Shown here in pieces: positions 37,071-46,664 of a DNA stretch of 64,000 nt (positions are counted from its first letter, which is position 1; each line of letters begins with the position of its first letter). Source of the stretch: Stigmatella ashevillena. GTDB taxonomy: Bacteria; Myxococcota; Myxococcia; Myxococcales; Myxococcaceae. Made by a program: the position numbers and the translations under genes. Location: assembly GCF_028368975.1 (NCBI RefSeq), contig NZ_JAQNDM010000002.1:4954425-5018424 (forward strand). The letters are read 5' to 3'. Under the pieces are notes generated by a model that saw only the letters and a list, made by a program, of their open reading frames with translations, ran no database searches and was not told the DNA's origin.

Positions 37071-40000
37071 ATGTCTGTGCAGGAACCGCCCCCCCCCAGC
37101 CGCTCAGAGTCTCATCCCCTGCGCGGCGGCGGAGCATGCGGCGCCCTGATGCGGCAAGTGGATTGGTCGAAGACGGCCATCGGGCCGGTGGAGCAATGGC
37201 CTCAGTCGCTGCGCACGGCCGTGGGCATCCTCCTCAACTCCAACTACCCCCTGTACATCGCCTGGGGCCCCCGGTACGTGCAGCTGTACAACGACGCCTA
37301 CCGCCCCATCTGCGGGGCGACGAAGCATCCGGCGGCCCTCGGCCAGGAGGCGCAGGTGACCTGGCCCGAGGTGTGGCATCTGCTCGGTCCCGGCTTCGAC
37401 AAGATCCTGGCCACCGGCGAGGCCAACTGGGTCGAGAACCTCATGATGCCGCTCGACCGCAACGGCTTCATCGAGGAGTGCTACTTCACCTACAGCCACA
37501 GCCCCATCCTGGATGAGACGGGAGGGGTGGGCGGCGTCTTCGCGGCCCTCTCGGAGACCACGAAGCAGGTGCTCGACGCACGGCGGATGCACACCCTCAA
37601 GGACTTGAGCGTGGGCACCGCCGACATGAAATCGGCCAAGGCCGCCTGCGAGGCGGCCGCGCGTATCCTGGCCCAGAACCCTCACGATGTGCCCTTCGCG
37701 CTGCTCTACCTCGTGGCGGAGGAGGGCCACTCGGCCCACCTCGTCGGCGCCGCGGGATTGCAGCCCGGCAGCGCGCACGCCCCCTTCTCCATCAGCCTGC
37801 GCGAGGAGGCCCCCTGGAGCCTCCGCGAGGTGATTCGCACGGGGACGGGGGCGCGGCTCGAAGGCCTTGCCGGAGAGATGGAGCCCCTGCCGGGCGGCCC
37901 CTGGCCGGAGGCCGCCACCACGGCGCTGGTGCTGCCCCTCACCCTGGCAGGGCACGCTCAGCCATCCGGTGCCGTCATCCTGGGCGTGAGCCCCCGCTGC
38001 GCGCTGGATGACAAATACGAGAGCTTCCTCAAGCTGGTCGGCGCGCAAGCCGCCACCACCCTGCAGAGCGCCCGCGCCTTCGAGGAGGAGCAAAAACGGG
38101 CCGAGGCGCTGGCGAAGCTGGATCAGGCGAAGACGGCCTTCTTCAGCAACATCTCCCACGAGTTCCGCACGCCCCTCACGCTCATGCTGGGCCCCATCGA
38201 GGACGGCCTTCAGGACACCGAGCAACCCCTGCCCCCCCGGCAGCGAGACCGGCAGCAGACGGTCCATCGCAACGGAATCCGGCTCCTCAAGCTCGTCAAC
38301 ACCCTGCTCGACTTCAGCCGCATCGAAGCAGGGCGCGTGAAAGCACGCTATCAACCCACCGACCTGAGCGCCTTCACCGCGGACCTGGCCAGCGCCTTCC
38401 GCTCCTTGATGGAGAAGGCGGGCCTCTTCCTCCAGGTGAACTGCCCGCGGCTCTCGGCTCCGGTCTACGTGGACCGGGAGATGTACGAGAAGGTTGTCCT
38501 CAACCTCCTGTCCAACGCGTTCAAGTTCACCTTCACGGGGGGCGTCCGGGTGTCGCTGAAAGCGGAGGCCGGCCGGGTGGTGTTGGCGGTCGCGGACACG
38601 GGCACGGGCATCCCGGAGGCAGAGCTGCCCCATGTGTTCGAGCGCTTCCACCGGGTCGAGGGCGCCAGGGGCCGCAGCCATGAGGGCAGCGGCATCGGGC
38701 TCGCCTTGATTCAGGAGTTGGTCCGGCTCCACGCAGGCACCCTTACGGTGCAGAGCACACTCGGCCAGGGAAGCCGCTTCACGGTGACGCTGCCGCTGGG
38801 CACCGCGCACCTGCCCGCAGAGCAGGTCATGACCACCGCAGCCCCCGCCACCACCGGGCTGAGCGTGGTTCCGTTCATGGAGGAAGCGGCGCTCTGGACG
38901 GAGGCGGTGGACGTCCCGGGCTTCGCCGTACACCCCACCGGCACGGCGCGCGCCCCGGAGTCCGCCCACATCCTCCTCGCGGATGACAACGCGGACATCC
39001 GGGAGTACGTGCGGCAGTTGCTCACCGCCCAGGGTTGGACGGTGGAGACCGCGACGGATGGAGAGGCCGCGCTCGCCCGGGCGCTGGCGCATCCGCCCCA
39101 CCTCGTGCTGACGGACGTGATGATGCCGCGCCTGGACGGCTTCGGGCTGCTCCAGGCGCTGAAGGCCCATGAGAAGACACGGCACGTGCCCGTCATCCTG
39201 CTCTCGGCGCGCGCGGGCGAAGAGGCCACCGTGGAAGGCTTGCAACAAGGGGCGGACGATTACCTCGTGAAGCCCTTCTCCGCGAAGGAGCTGGTCTCCC
39301 GCATCGCCGCGCGCCTGGAGATCGCCCGCGCCCGCTCCGAGGCTGCTCACGCCCGGGAGCGGTTGCACTCGCAGTTCATGCAAGCGCCCGTCGCGATGTC
39401 CGTCGTCAAGGGCCCCACGTTCGTCTACGAGTTGGCCAATCCCCTCTACCTGGAAATGCTGGGCCGTCAGGGCCAGAACCTCACCGGCAAGTCCGTGCGC
39501 GAGGTCCTGCCCGAGCTGCCGGAAGAGGCCCCCGTGCTGAAGATGCTGGAGGACGTCTTCTCCAGCGGGACACCCTTCATGGCCGAAGAGTACTGCGTGT
39601 CCTTCGACCGGACGGGCACCGGCAGGTCCGAGGATGTGTACTTCAAGGTCACCTGTCAGCCGGTGCGCGGCGCGGACGGGCAGGTGACGGACATCATCAC
39701 CGTGGCCGTGGACGTCACGGAACAAGTCCAGGCGCGCCGGCGGAGCGAGGCGCTCGCGCAGGAGCTGAAGCTCGCGGACCAGCGCAAAGACGAGTTCCTG
39801 GCCATGCTGGCCCACGAGCTGCGCAACCCCATGGCCGCCATCAGCCTGTCGCTGTCCATGCTCGAGCGCTCCGAGGGAAACGCCGCCAAGCTGGCCCGGC
39901 ACCGGGAGACGGCGCGGCGGCAGATGGGCAACCTGGTGCGCCTCGTGGATGACCTGCTCGATGTCTCGCGCATCACGCGAGGCAAGATGGAGCTGCGCCA

Positions 40001-40907
40001 GGAGACGGTGGATTTCGCCCTCATCGTGCAGAACGCCCTCTCCGTCGCCCGGCCCCTCATCGAGGCGCGCGGGCATGGGCTGTCCGTGACGCTCGCCCCC
40101 GGCGCCTTCCGGATGAACGCGGACGCCACGCGGCTGGAGCAGGTGGTGGTGAATCTGCTGACCAACGCGGCGAAGTACACCGAGCCCGGCGGACACCTCT
40201 CGGTGAGCCTGTCCCGCGAGGGGGTGGACGGCACCCGCCAGGCGGTCTTGCGCGTGAAGGACACCGGCCGGGGCATCCCCCGCGACATGCTCGGCAAGGT
40301 GTTCGATCTCTTCACCCAGGTGGCGCCCTCCATCGACCGGAGCACGGGAGGGCTGGGCCTGGGCCTCACGTTGGTGAAGCGCCTCGTCGAGATGCACGGC
40401 GGCAGTGCCGAGGCCTTCAGCGAGGGGCCCGGAAAGGGAAGTGAGTTCGCCATCCGGCTGCCGCTGGCCAGGCGCCTCGATGCGCGGGACAGGCCCCCGG
40501 GCGCATCTCCCCAGCCCTGCGCCGCGTTCCACAAACAGCGCATCCTGCTGGTGGAGGACTCGGCGGACATCCGCGCGAGCTTGACCGAGTTCCTGGAGGA
40601 CCTGGGGCACGAGGTGACCGCCGCGAAGGATGGCCTGGAAGGGGTGGAGCGGCTCCTGGCGCTGCGCCCCGACGTGGCCCTCATCGACGTGGGCCTGCCA
40701 GGCATCGATGGCTACGAGGTGGCCCGCCGTGTCCGCGCGGAGCCCGGAGGGGAGCAGCTCTACCTCGTGGCGCTCACCGGCTATGGAGGCCCCGAGGCCA
40801 AGGCCAAGGCGGAGCGCGCGGGCTTTGATCTGCACCTCACCAAGCCGGTCAACATCGACGAATTGCCTCGGATCGTGGCCCCACCGGAACAGCGCTCCCG
40901 AGGCTGA
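37071..40907 (+). CDS. Hybrid sensor histidine kinase, two kinase cores and two receivers
   Basis: About 1,278 residues from an ATG at 37071 (an upstream GTG is possible). Order: PAS-like domain (LRTAVGILLNSNYPLYIAWG), GAF-like region, HisKA with FFSNISHEFRTPLTLML, HATPase (DTGTGIPEAELPHVFERF), receiver (ILLADDNADIREYV, phosphoacceptor in LVLTDVMMPRLDG), second PAS, second HisKA (FLAMLAHELRNPMAAI), second HATPase (DTGRGIPRDML), final receiver (ILLVEDSADIRASL, VALIDVGLPGIDG). No membrane segment, so cytoplasmic. A complete internal phosphorelay. No DNA-binding output, so the signal must pass to other proteins. 33 bp upstream of the vWA paralogue. Confidence 0.93.
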   Translation: MSVQEPPPPSRSESHPLRGGGACGALMRQVDWSKTAIGPVEQWPQSLRTAVGILLNSNYPLYIAWGPRYVQLYNDAYRPICGATKHPAALGQEAQVTWPEVWHLLGPGFDKILATGEANWVENLMMPLDRNGFIEECYFTYSHSPILDETGGVGGVFAALSETTKQVLDARRMHTLKDLSVGTADMKSAKAACEAAARILAQNPHDVPFALLYLVAEEGHSAHLVGAAGLQPGSAHAPFSISLREEAPWSLREVIRTGTGARLEGLAGEMEPLPGGPWPEAATTALVLPLTLAGHAQPSGAVILGVSPRCALDDKYESFLKLVGAQAATTLQSARAFEEEQKRAEALAKLDQAKTAFFSNISHEFRTPLTLMLGPIEDGLQDTEQPLPPRQRDRQQTVHRNGIRLLKLVNTLLDFSRIEAGRVKARYQPTDLSAFTADLASAFRSLMEKAGLFLQVNCPRLSAPVYVDREMYEKVVLNLLSNAFKFTFTGGVRVSLKAEAGRVVLAVADTGTGIPEAELPHVFERFHRVEGARGRSHEGSGIGLALIQELVRLHAGTLTVQSTLGQGSRFTVTLPLGTAHLPAEQVMTTAAPATTGLSVVPFMEEAALWTEAVDVPGFAVHPTGTARAPESAHILLADDNADIREYVRQLLTAQGWTVETATDGEAALARALAHPPHLVLTDVMMPRLDGFGLLQALKAHEKTRHVPVILLSARAGEEATVEGLQQGADDYLVKPFSAKELVSRIAARLEIARARSEAAHARERLHSQFMQAPVAMSVVKGPTFVYELANPLYLEMLGRQGQNLTGKSVREVLPELPEEAPVLKMLEDVFSSGTPFMAEEYCVSFDRTGTGRSEDVYFKVTCQPVRGADGQVTDIITVAVDVTEQVQARRRSEALAQELKLADQRKDEFLAMLAHELRNPMAAISLSLSMLERSEGNAAKLARHRETARRQMGNLVRLVDDLLDVSRITRGKMELRQETVDFALIVQNALSVARPLIEARGHGLSVTLAPGAFRMNADATRLEQVVVNLLTNAAKYTEPGGHLSVSLSREGVDGTRQAVLRVKDTGRGIPRDMLGKVFDLFTQVAPSIDRSTGGLGLGLTLVKRLVEMHGGSAEAFSEGPGKGSEFAIRLPLARRLDARDRPPGASPQPCAAFHKQRILLVEDSADIRASLTEFLEDLGHEVTAAKDGLEGVERLLALRPDVALIDVGLPGIDGYEVARRVRAEPGGEQLYLVALTGYGGPEAKAKAERAGFDLHLTKPVNIDELPRIVAPPEQRSRG

Positions 40908-40940
40908 CGGCCCCCCGGGCTCCGGGCTAGCCTGTGCCGC

Positions 40941-41846
40941 ATGGGATACGGCAGCTACAGCTACGAAGCACACGAGGCGATGACGCAGGCCCGTCAAAAC
41001 TTGCCGCAGCAGGAGGTGTTCCGGCAGCGGGAATGTCACCCGAAGATGAATCCCCACGGGGTGCGGCTCCGGGAGAGCCGGGACAGCGAGGCCCATCCGA
41101 ACTCGCTGGCCATCGTGTTCGCCCTCGATGTGTCAGGGTCCATGGGCGAAATCCCGGACATGCTGGCGCGCAAGCACCTGCCCTCGTTCATGAAGAACCT
41201 GCTGGAGGCCGGGGTCGCCGATCCGCAGGTGCTGTTCATGGCCATCGGCAACGCCTACGCGGACCGGGCCCCGCTCCAGGTGGGCCAGTTCGAGTCCTCC
41301 GAGCAGCAGATGGACCAGTGGCTCACCCGGATGTACCTGGAAGGCGGCGGCGGGGGGCTCGGCGAGACGTACGAGTTGGCGATGTACTTCGCCGCGGAGC
41401 ACACCGCGATGGACTGCCTCGAGAAGCGCCAGAAGAAGGGCTACCTCCTCATGACGGGGGACGAGCCTGCCTTCGACAAGGCCTCCAAGGCGCACATCCA
41501 GCAGGTCATCGGCGATGTCATCCCCGAGGACCTGCCCGTGAAGCAGGTGTTCCAGCGGCTGGAGCAATCCTTCGAGATGTTCTTCCTGATTCCGGACGGC
41601 AAGCGGCGGCAGTACGAGGACTTCTGGCGCTACCACCTGGGCGACCGGGTCATCTGCATGGACGCGCCCGAGGACACGTGCACCGTGGCCGCCGGCATCG
41701 TGGCCCTCCGGGAAGGCGCGGTGTCCTCCGTGGAGGCCCTCACCGAGAGGCTCCGCCAGCAGAATACCCCCGCGGCGCGCATCCGGGGCGTCATCAACGC
41801 CCTGACGCCGTGGGCCCAGAAGCTCCCGGGCGCCGCGAACCGCTGA
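40941..41846 (+). CDS. vWA-domain protein, paralogue
   Basis: 301 residues. MIDAS motif D63-V-S-G-S, a canonical DxSxS. The N-terminus GSYSYEAHEAMTQAR and ECHPKMNPHGVRLRESRDSE align without gaps to the vWA protein at 17438-18415, and the domain body (LFMAIGNAYADRAPLQVGQF, MTGDEPAF) is likewise close. Here the neighbours are a hybrid histidine kinase (33 bp upstream) and a convergent kinase, not a pseudokinase and PurA. So the same vWA subfamily is wired into two different contexts. Confidence 0.88.
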   Translation: MGYGSYSYEAHEAMTQARQNLPQQEVFRQRECHPKMNPHGVRLRESRDSEAHPNSLAIVFALDVSGSMGEIPDMLARKHLPSFMKNLLEAGVADPQVLFMAIGNAYADRAPLQVGQFESSEQQMDQWLTRMYLEGGGGGLGETYELAMYFAAEHTAMDCLEKRQKKGYLLMTGDEPAFDKASKAHIQQVIGDVIPEDLPVKQVFQRLEQSFEMFFLIPDGKRRQYEDFWRYHLGDRVICMDAPEDTCTVAAGIVALREGAVSSVEALTERLRQQNTPAARIRGVINALTPWAQKLPGAANR

Positions 41847-41875
41847 GCGCGGCCAGGCCCGCCGCCTGCCCCGCA

Positions 41876-41897
41876 GCCCGCATATAATGATGCGGGC
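41876..41897. terminator. Bidirectional hairpin between convergent genes
   Basis: GCCCGCAT (41876-41883) and ATGCGGGC (41890-41897) form a perfect 8-bp stem with a 6-base loop. It lies in the 55-bp gap between the vWA gene (plus) and the kinase-ATPase gene (minus), where either transcript could end. Confidence 0.5.
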
Positions 41898-41901
41898 CCG
41901 C

Positions 41902-44900
41902 TCAGGGCTTCTCGGTCTCCGAGGGGACGATGGCCCGGACCACGGTCTCGTCGTTGCCGTCTCCCAGCTCCATCGGACTGGAGCTGGGGTTGGGGTGGGC
42001 GACCGGCGCCGTCTCGCTGTTCAGCCGCCAGAACTGCCGCGGCGCCAGGGGCTCTCCCGTGGGCCCGGGCGCCACGCGCGGCCAGAAGTCGTACTCCGCG
42101 AGCCCCAGCCGCGCCACCAGCTGCCGCCACTCCTCGAACAGCGGCGCCGCGCCCGCGCTGTCTCCCAGCTCCTCCAGCGCCTCCGCGGAGCGTTGCAGGG
42201 TCGGCACGAGGCTGCTCAGGTTGCCGGCGGCCTTGATCCGCGCCACCGCCTCGCTCGCCAGTGCCCGCACCCGCTCCACCGGGCCCTCCGCCAGCGCCTC
42301 CAGGTGTGCCTGCCCCACCAAGCACAACGCCGCGGCATGCTCGTCCTGGGAGCCATCGTTGGACAGCTCCAGGCCTCGTGCGTAGGCGATCCGGGCCTCC
42401 TGAAGGCGGCCCGCCACGAACTCCACATCCCCCAGGAAGGCATGGGCGCTGGGCTCGCCATAGCGGGTATCCTGCCGCCGCATCACCTCGAGCGCCTGCT
42501 GGAGCAGGTGCCTGGCCCGGCCCAGCTGGCCCACGTGGAACTGCTGGCGGCCGGCGTAGAGCAGTGCCAGACACAGGTACATCCCGGTGATGCCGTGGGC
42601 TTCGATGTACGCCAGCATCTCCGCGGTGCGCTTCACGCCCTCGTCCCAGCGGAACTCGGCCTCGGCCACGGCGGCGGCATAGAAGAGCGAGGCCGCCATC
42701 CGCACCGGGTTGCCCAGCCGCATGGCCATGCGTGAGGCCAAGGCCAAACACTCCCGCGCCTGGCGATGCTCGCCGCAGTAGGCCAGCGAGAGGGCCCGCA
42801 GCCCCTCCGAGTGCGCCTGCTCCACGATCTCGCCCGCCTCCGCCTCCAGCGCCGCCGCCTCCGCGAGCAGGGGAACCGCCGGCCCGAACCGCCCCGTGCT
42901 GCACAGCGCCCGGCCCACGATGCTCTTCGGCACGCAGAGGAGCCCTCGCGGCGCGGCCTCCACGGGAACCGCCAAGCACTTGCGGCTGAAGTCCAGCGCG
43001 CGGACGAAGTCCCCTTGCGCGTAATACACCCGCGCGCATGCGCTGTTCAGCGACAGCTCCTGCACCGGCGTGAGGTGGGGCAGCGCCGCGCAGTGCTCCA
43101 GGAATTGAATCAGCTCGGTGGCTTGTCCCAGCAGGCCACCGACGCGGATCCGCTCGCACAGCGCCCGCACCAGCAGGGCATCCCGCTCCGCCGTGCCGGG
43201 CAAGGCGCGGAGCAGCATGTAGGCCTTGCGCAGGTACTGGCTGGCGGTAATGGGCTCCAGCAGCCGCTCGGCCTCCAGCCCCGCCTCCACGTAGACCTGG
43301 GCCGCCCGCATCATTTCGCCGGCCTTCTCCCAGTGAGGGCCGAGCGTCGCCGAGGGCGCGTTGCGCTGCCGCAGCCGCTCGGCGATGCGCCGGTGGATGG
43401 CCGCGTCGTCCTCCCCCACCTCGTCGGCGAGCCGCTCGCGCACGCCCTCGCTCGAGAAGGTGCACGAGTCGCCCGAGGCGGAGCACAGCCGCTGCGCCTC
43501 CGCCGCGGCGAGCGCGGCGCGAACCTCCTCGGGCGTGAACAACCCCAGCGCCGCGAGATCCGAGCCGAGGAACCGCCGACCGATGAGTGCCGCCACCCGG
43601 AGCACCCGCCTCGCGGGCGCCTCCAGGGCACGCCCCATCACGGTGGAGACGGCGTCCGGGGGCCGGTACTCGCTGCGCAGGCGCTCGGACAGGCGGATGC
43701 GGCCGTCCGCGTCCTGCGAGAGGTAGCCCCCGTGTTGCAGGTCCTGGATGATGCGCACGCTGGCCAGCGGGTTGCCCGTGGACAGGAAGGGCACCCACTG
43801 CATCAGCGTGCGCACCACCGGGGTCGTCGCACCGCCCACGAGCGTCGCCAGCAGGAGCTCATTCTCCTCGGCGCTCAGAGCATGGAGCGTCAGCATCCGC
43901 AGCGCCCCGGTGCGCGCCAGGCGCGGCGGCGGGAGGGTGGTGCACAGCAAGAGCACGCCGGGCGGCGGATCCGCGGTCAGCCGCGAGAGCACCGCCAGGG
44001 TGCCCTCGTCCGACCAGTGCACGTCCTCCAGCACCAGCACCAGGGGGTACACCGCCCCCAGGGCGGAGAGCAGGTGTCCCAGGGCCTTGCCCACGCGCTC
44101 GGGGCCCAGCCCCTGGACGAGGGCGCCCTCGGTGCCGCGCGCGGCCTTCCCGGGCAACAGCCGGGCCAGCTCCGGCACCAACCGCCGCAGCTCCTGGGCC
44201 TCGTCCGCGAGCGACAGGCCCGCGACGGCGCGCACCCGCTGGCCGGGCTCGCCCCGAAGGCTCATCATCCGGTCCACCAGTTGCCCCAGCGCCTCGCGCA
44301 GCGGGGAGTAGGGCACCAGCTCCCCGAGCTGCCGGCAGCGGCCATAGCCCACCAGCAGCCGCGCCACCCCTTGCGGGCGCAGCAACACCTCGGAGATGAG
44401 TCGGCTCTTGCCCATGCCCGCTTCGCCCACCAGCATGAGCGCGCGGCCCTGAGGGTCGGCGATGGCATCCACCGCCTCTTGCAGCAGCGTCAGCTCGCGC
44501 TGGCGCCCCACGAAGGGCATCTCGTGCGTGAGCTGCTCGGGCACGGGCGAGGGCGTGGAGGCCCGGTGCCCCACCCGCCCCTGCAACAAGTCGAAGTAGA
44601 CGGCCTGGAGCCGGATGGCCAACCGCCCCGCCCCGCCGAAGCGCTGCTCCGGCTCGGGCTCCAGCAGCGAGCGCACCAGCGCCGCCACCGCCGAAGGCAC
44701 CCGGGGACAGGCCTCCTCCAACGGCGTCATCGCCCCGGAGCGCTTGAGCGTGCCCACCTCCGCATAGGGCTTGTCGCCGGGAAACGGCAGGCGCAGCGAG
44801 AGCATCTCGTACAGCAGCGTCCCCAGCGCGTAGAGGTCCACCTTCTCGCTGAAGCGGTCCACCGCCCCAAAGAAGCACTCGGGCGCCAGGTACGAGAGCG

Positions 44901-45471
44901 TCCCCGCCACGGGCCCGCCCTCGTGGGTGCGAAACCCGCTGGACAGCCGCGCCAGGCCAAAGTCCAGCACCTTCACCCGCGACTCCAGCGCGTCCGTGAT
45001 GATGATGTTGGCGGGCTTGAGGTCCAGGTGCAGCACCTTGGCCTCGTGGCACCAGGCGAGCGCCTCGGCGATGCGGCGGGTGAGTTGGAGGGCCTCCAGC
45101 GTCTCCAAGGGCCCCCGCCGCTGGAGGTACTGGCCCAGCACCTCGCCCTGCACCAGCTCCATCACCAGGTACAGCCGCCCGTCCTCCAGGAAGCCGTAGC
45201 CGAGCACCTCGACGAGCGCGGGGTGCCGCAGCCGCGTGAGCGCCTCGATTTCATTCTGCTGCCAGACGAGCTCCTGCGCGGTGATGGAGCGGGCCGAGTG
45301 CTTGCTGACCTTGATGGCCACCTGCCGCTGCTCGCTGTCCCGCGCGCGGTGCACCACGCCGAAGCCGCCTGAGCTCAGGACGTCCTCGATGACGTAGGCG
45401 CCCACCCGGGTCCCGGGCGTCAGCGCGGCAGGGACGTTCGGGGCGTCCTTTTCCAGGGCAAGGGGGGCCAT
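41902..45471 (-). CDS. Ser/Thr kinase-AAA ATPase-TPR signalling protein
   Basis: 1,189 residues from the ATG at 45471. Kinase domain about 18-290 with GGFGVVHRARD, VAIKVSKHS, DFGLARL and APE. The catalytic loop is HLDLKPAN, with Leu where Arg is usual in HRD. A STAND-type ATPase follows (PFVGRQRELTLLQEAVD, Walker A GEAGMGKSRL, LVLVLEDVHWSDEG), then a winged-helix region and a helical TPR-like C-terminus (about 700-1,150). This is a common myxobacterial design: ligand binding or oligomerisation of the ATPase part controls the kinase. Ends at the hairpin shared with the vWA gene. Confidence 0.9.
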   Translation of the reverse strand: MAPLALEKDAPNVPAALTPGTRVGAYVIEDVLSSGGFGVVHRARDSEQRQVAIKVSKHSARSITAQELVWQQNEIEALTRLRHPALVEVLGYGFLEDGRLYLVMELVQGEVLGQYLQRRGPLETLEALQLTRRIAEALAWCHEAKVLHLDLKPANIIITDALESRVKVLDFGLARLSSGFRTHEGGPVAGTLSYLAPECFFGAVDRFSEKVDLYALGTLLYEMLSLRLPFPGDKPYAEVGTLKRSGAMTPLEEACPRVPSAVAALVRSLLEPEPEQRFGGAGRLAIRLQAVYFDLLQGRVGHRASTPSPVPEQLTHEMPFVGRQRELTLLQEAVDAIADPQGRALMLVGEAGMGKSRLISEVLLRPQGVARLLVGYGRCRQLGELVPYSPLREALGQLVDRMMSLRGEPGQRVRAVAGLSLADEAQELRRLVPELARLLPGKAARGTEGALVQGLGPERVGKALGHLLSALGAVYPLVLVLEDVHWSDEGTLAVLSRLTADPPPGVLLLCTTLPPPRLARTGALRMLTLHALSAEENELLLATLVGGATTPVVRTLMQWVPFLSTGNPLASVRIIQDLQHGGYLSQDADGRIRLSERLRSEYRPPDAVSTVMGRALEAPARRVLRVAALIGRRFLGSDLAALGLFTPEEVRAALAAAEAQRLCSASGDSCTFSSEGVRERLADEVGEDDAAIHRRIAERLRQRNAPSATLGPHWEKAGEMMRAAQVYVEAGLEAERLLEPITASQYLRKAYMLLRALPGTAERDALLVRALCERIRVGGLLGQATELIQFLEHCAALPHLTPVQELSLNSACARVYYAQGDFVRALDFSRKCLAVPVEAAPRGLLCVPKSIVGRALCSTGRFGPAVPLLAEAAALEAEAGEIVEQAHSEGLRALSLAYCGEHRQARECLALASRMAMRLGNPVRMAASLFYAAAVAEAEFRWDEGVKRTAEMLAYIEAHGITGMYLCLALLYAGRQQFHVGQLGRARHLLQQALEVMRRQDTRYGEPSAHAFLGDVEFVAGRLQEARIAYARGLELSNDGSQDEHAAALCLVGQAHLEALAEGPVERVRALASEAVARIKAAGNLSSLVPTLQRSAEALEELGDSAGAAPLFEEWRQLVARLGLAEYDFWPRVAPGPTGEPLAPRQFWRLNSETAPVAHPNPSSSPMELGDGNDETVVRAIVPSETEKP

Positions 45472-45571
45472 CGTCTCGCGGTGGCCCCAGAATGCCAGGG
45501 AACGCACCGGCGATCATCCCCCCGTGCGGAAACGGCCCCCCCCCGGCGTCCGGCGGATGACCGTTGGGCGC

Positions 45572-45949
45572 TCAGGAGCGGGGCGGGAGCAACCGGGCCA
45601 GACACGCCAGCAGCTCGTCGAAGTGCCTCCCCTTCTGGAAGACCGCATCCACCCGCTCACACCGCCCGGCCTCTTCCTGCCACCCCGTCACGAGCACCAG
45701 CTTCGCGGCGGGAAGCCGGCAGCGCACCAGGGGAATGAGGCTGAGCCCATCGCCGTCCCCCAACCGCGAATCCAGCAACACGGCATCATACCGCGGCGCG
45801 TCGCCCAACAACTGGGTGGCGCACGCGAAGGAGTCGGCGGTGACGACGGTGAAGCCCTCATCCTCCAGCAGCATCGAGAGGGTCATCCGGTTGCCAGGAT
45901 CGTCCTCCACCAGCAACAGGCGCTGACGCGCCATCCCCGGGGTTTTCAT
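45572..45949 (-). CDS. Single-domain response regulator
   Basis: 125 residues. Receiver fold: LLLVEDDPGNRMTLSMLL (acidic pocket), phosphoacceptor Asp in AVLLDSRLGDGDG, Thr in LVLVTGW, Lys in VFQKG. No output domain. Last gene of a six-gene two-component operon, 18 bp after a histidine kinase. Acts as an intermediate or end regulator in a phosphorelay. Confidence 0.88.
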   Translation of the reverse strand: MKTPGMARQRLLLVEDDPGNRMTLSMLLEDEGFTVVTADSFACATQLLGDAPRYDAVLLDSRLGDGDGLSLIPLVRCRLPAAKLVLVTGWQEEAGRCERVDAVFQKGRHFDELLACLARLLPPRS

Positions 45950-45967
45950 GAGCGCGCGTCCATCGCC

Positions 45968-46663
45968 TCATGACTCCCCGAGGGGGAAATAGACCCGGAC
46001 CTGGGTGCCGGCCGGCTCACGGGCGAGGATCTCCACCCAGGCCTGGCTGCGCAGGGCCAGCCGCTGAACGATGCACAGCCCCACCCCCACATGGCCGGGC
46101 TTGGTCGTCATGAAGGGCTCGAACACCTGGGCCTGTTGCCCGGGAGGAATGCCCACCCCGGTGTCGCTCACCTCGAGGATGACCTGGGCGTCCTGCTGGA
46201 AGGTGCGCACGGAGAGCTGTCCGCCCTCGGGCATGGCCTCCAGGGCATTCTCCAGCAGACACCGGGCGAGCAGCGCCAGGTCCTCCGCGTCCGCCTCCAC
46301 GGGCGTCTGGTCCTCGCACGAGCGCTCCCACCGCAAGGTGCCCGGCACCCGCACCCGCGCGAAGGCGCGATCCACCGCATCGCGCAGCAGGCTTCGCCCC
46401 AGCGGCTCTCCGGACGGCGGGGGGCCGCGGTGGGAGAGCAGCTCCTCGGCGGAGGCCAGCTCCCGGTCGATGAGCTGGAAGAACGCCTGCACGCGCGGGT
46501 CGGCCTTCCACAGCTCCGTCTTCTGGGCCTGGCGCATCAGGTAGTAGGAGGCGTTGCGGATGCTGGAGAACCGGTTGCGCAGGTTGTGGCGCAGCACGGC
46601 GGTGACGACCTCGGCCACCACCGCGCGCTCATGGCCCTGCTGCCCTTGGGTGTTCTCGTCCAC
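45968..46663 (-). CDS. Soluble sensor histidine kinase
   Basis: 231 residues from a GTG at 46663, chosen for the GGAGGA six bases upstream. VVTAVLRHNLRNRFSSIRN is the phosphoacceptor helix, with the His in RHNLRN, and the ATPase domain has CLLENALEAMPEGG (N box), VSDTGVGIPPGQQ (G1) and HVGVGLCIVQRLA (G2). It has no sensor domain, so its input is probably one of the receivers encoded beside it. Overlaps the stop of the upstream dual receiver (TGACGTG). Confidence 0.9.
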   Translation of the reverse strand: MDENTQGQQGHERAVVAEVVTAVLRHNLRNRFSSIRNASYYLMRQAQKTELWKADPRVQAFFQLIDRELASAEELLSHRGPPPSGEPLGRSLLRDAVDRAFARVRVPGTLRWERSCEDQTPVEADAEDLALLARCLLENALEAMPEGGQLSVRTFQQDAQVILEVSDTGVGIPPGQQAQVFEPFMTTKPGHVGVGLCIVQRLALRSQAWVEILAREPAGTQVRVYFPLGES

Positions 46664-46664
46664 G

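Noticed and set aside
37104-41096. A very long open frame antisense to the hybrid histidine kinase
   Set aside because: It is rich in Arg/His/Gln without any domain and mirrors the codon bias of the real kinase gene, which has full domain support on the other strand.
42766-45372. Long plus-strand open frame across the kinase-ATPase-TPR gene
   Set aside because: Low-complexity Arg/His/Leu/Gln product; the minus-strand frame carries clear kinase and Walker motifs.
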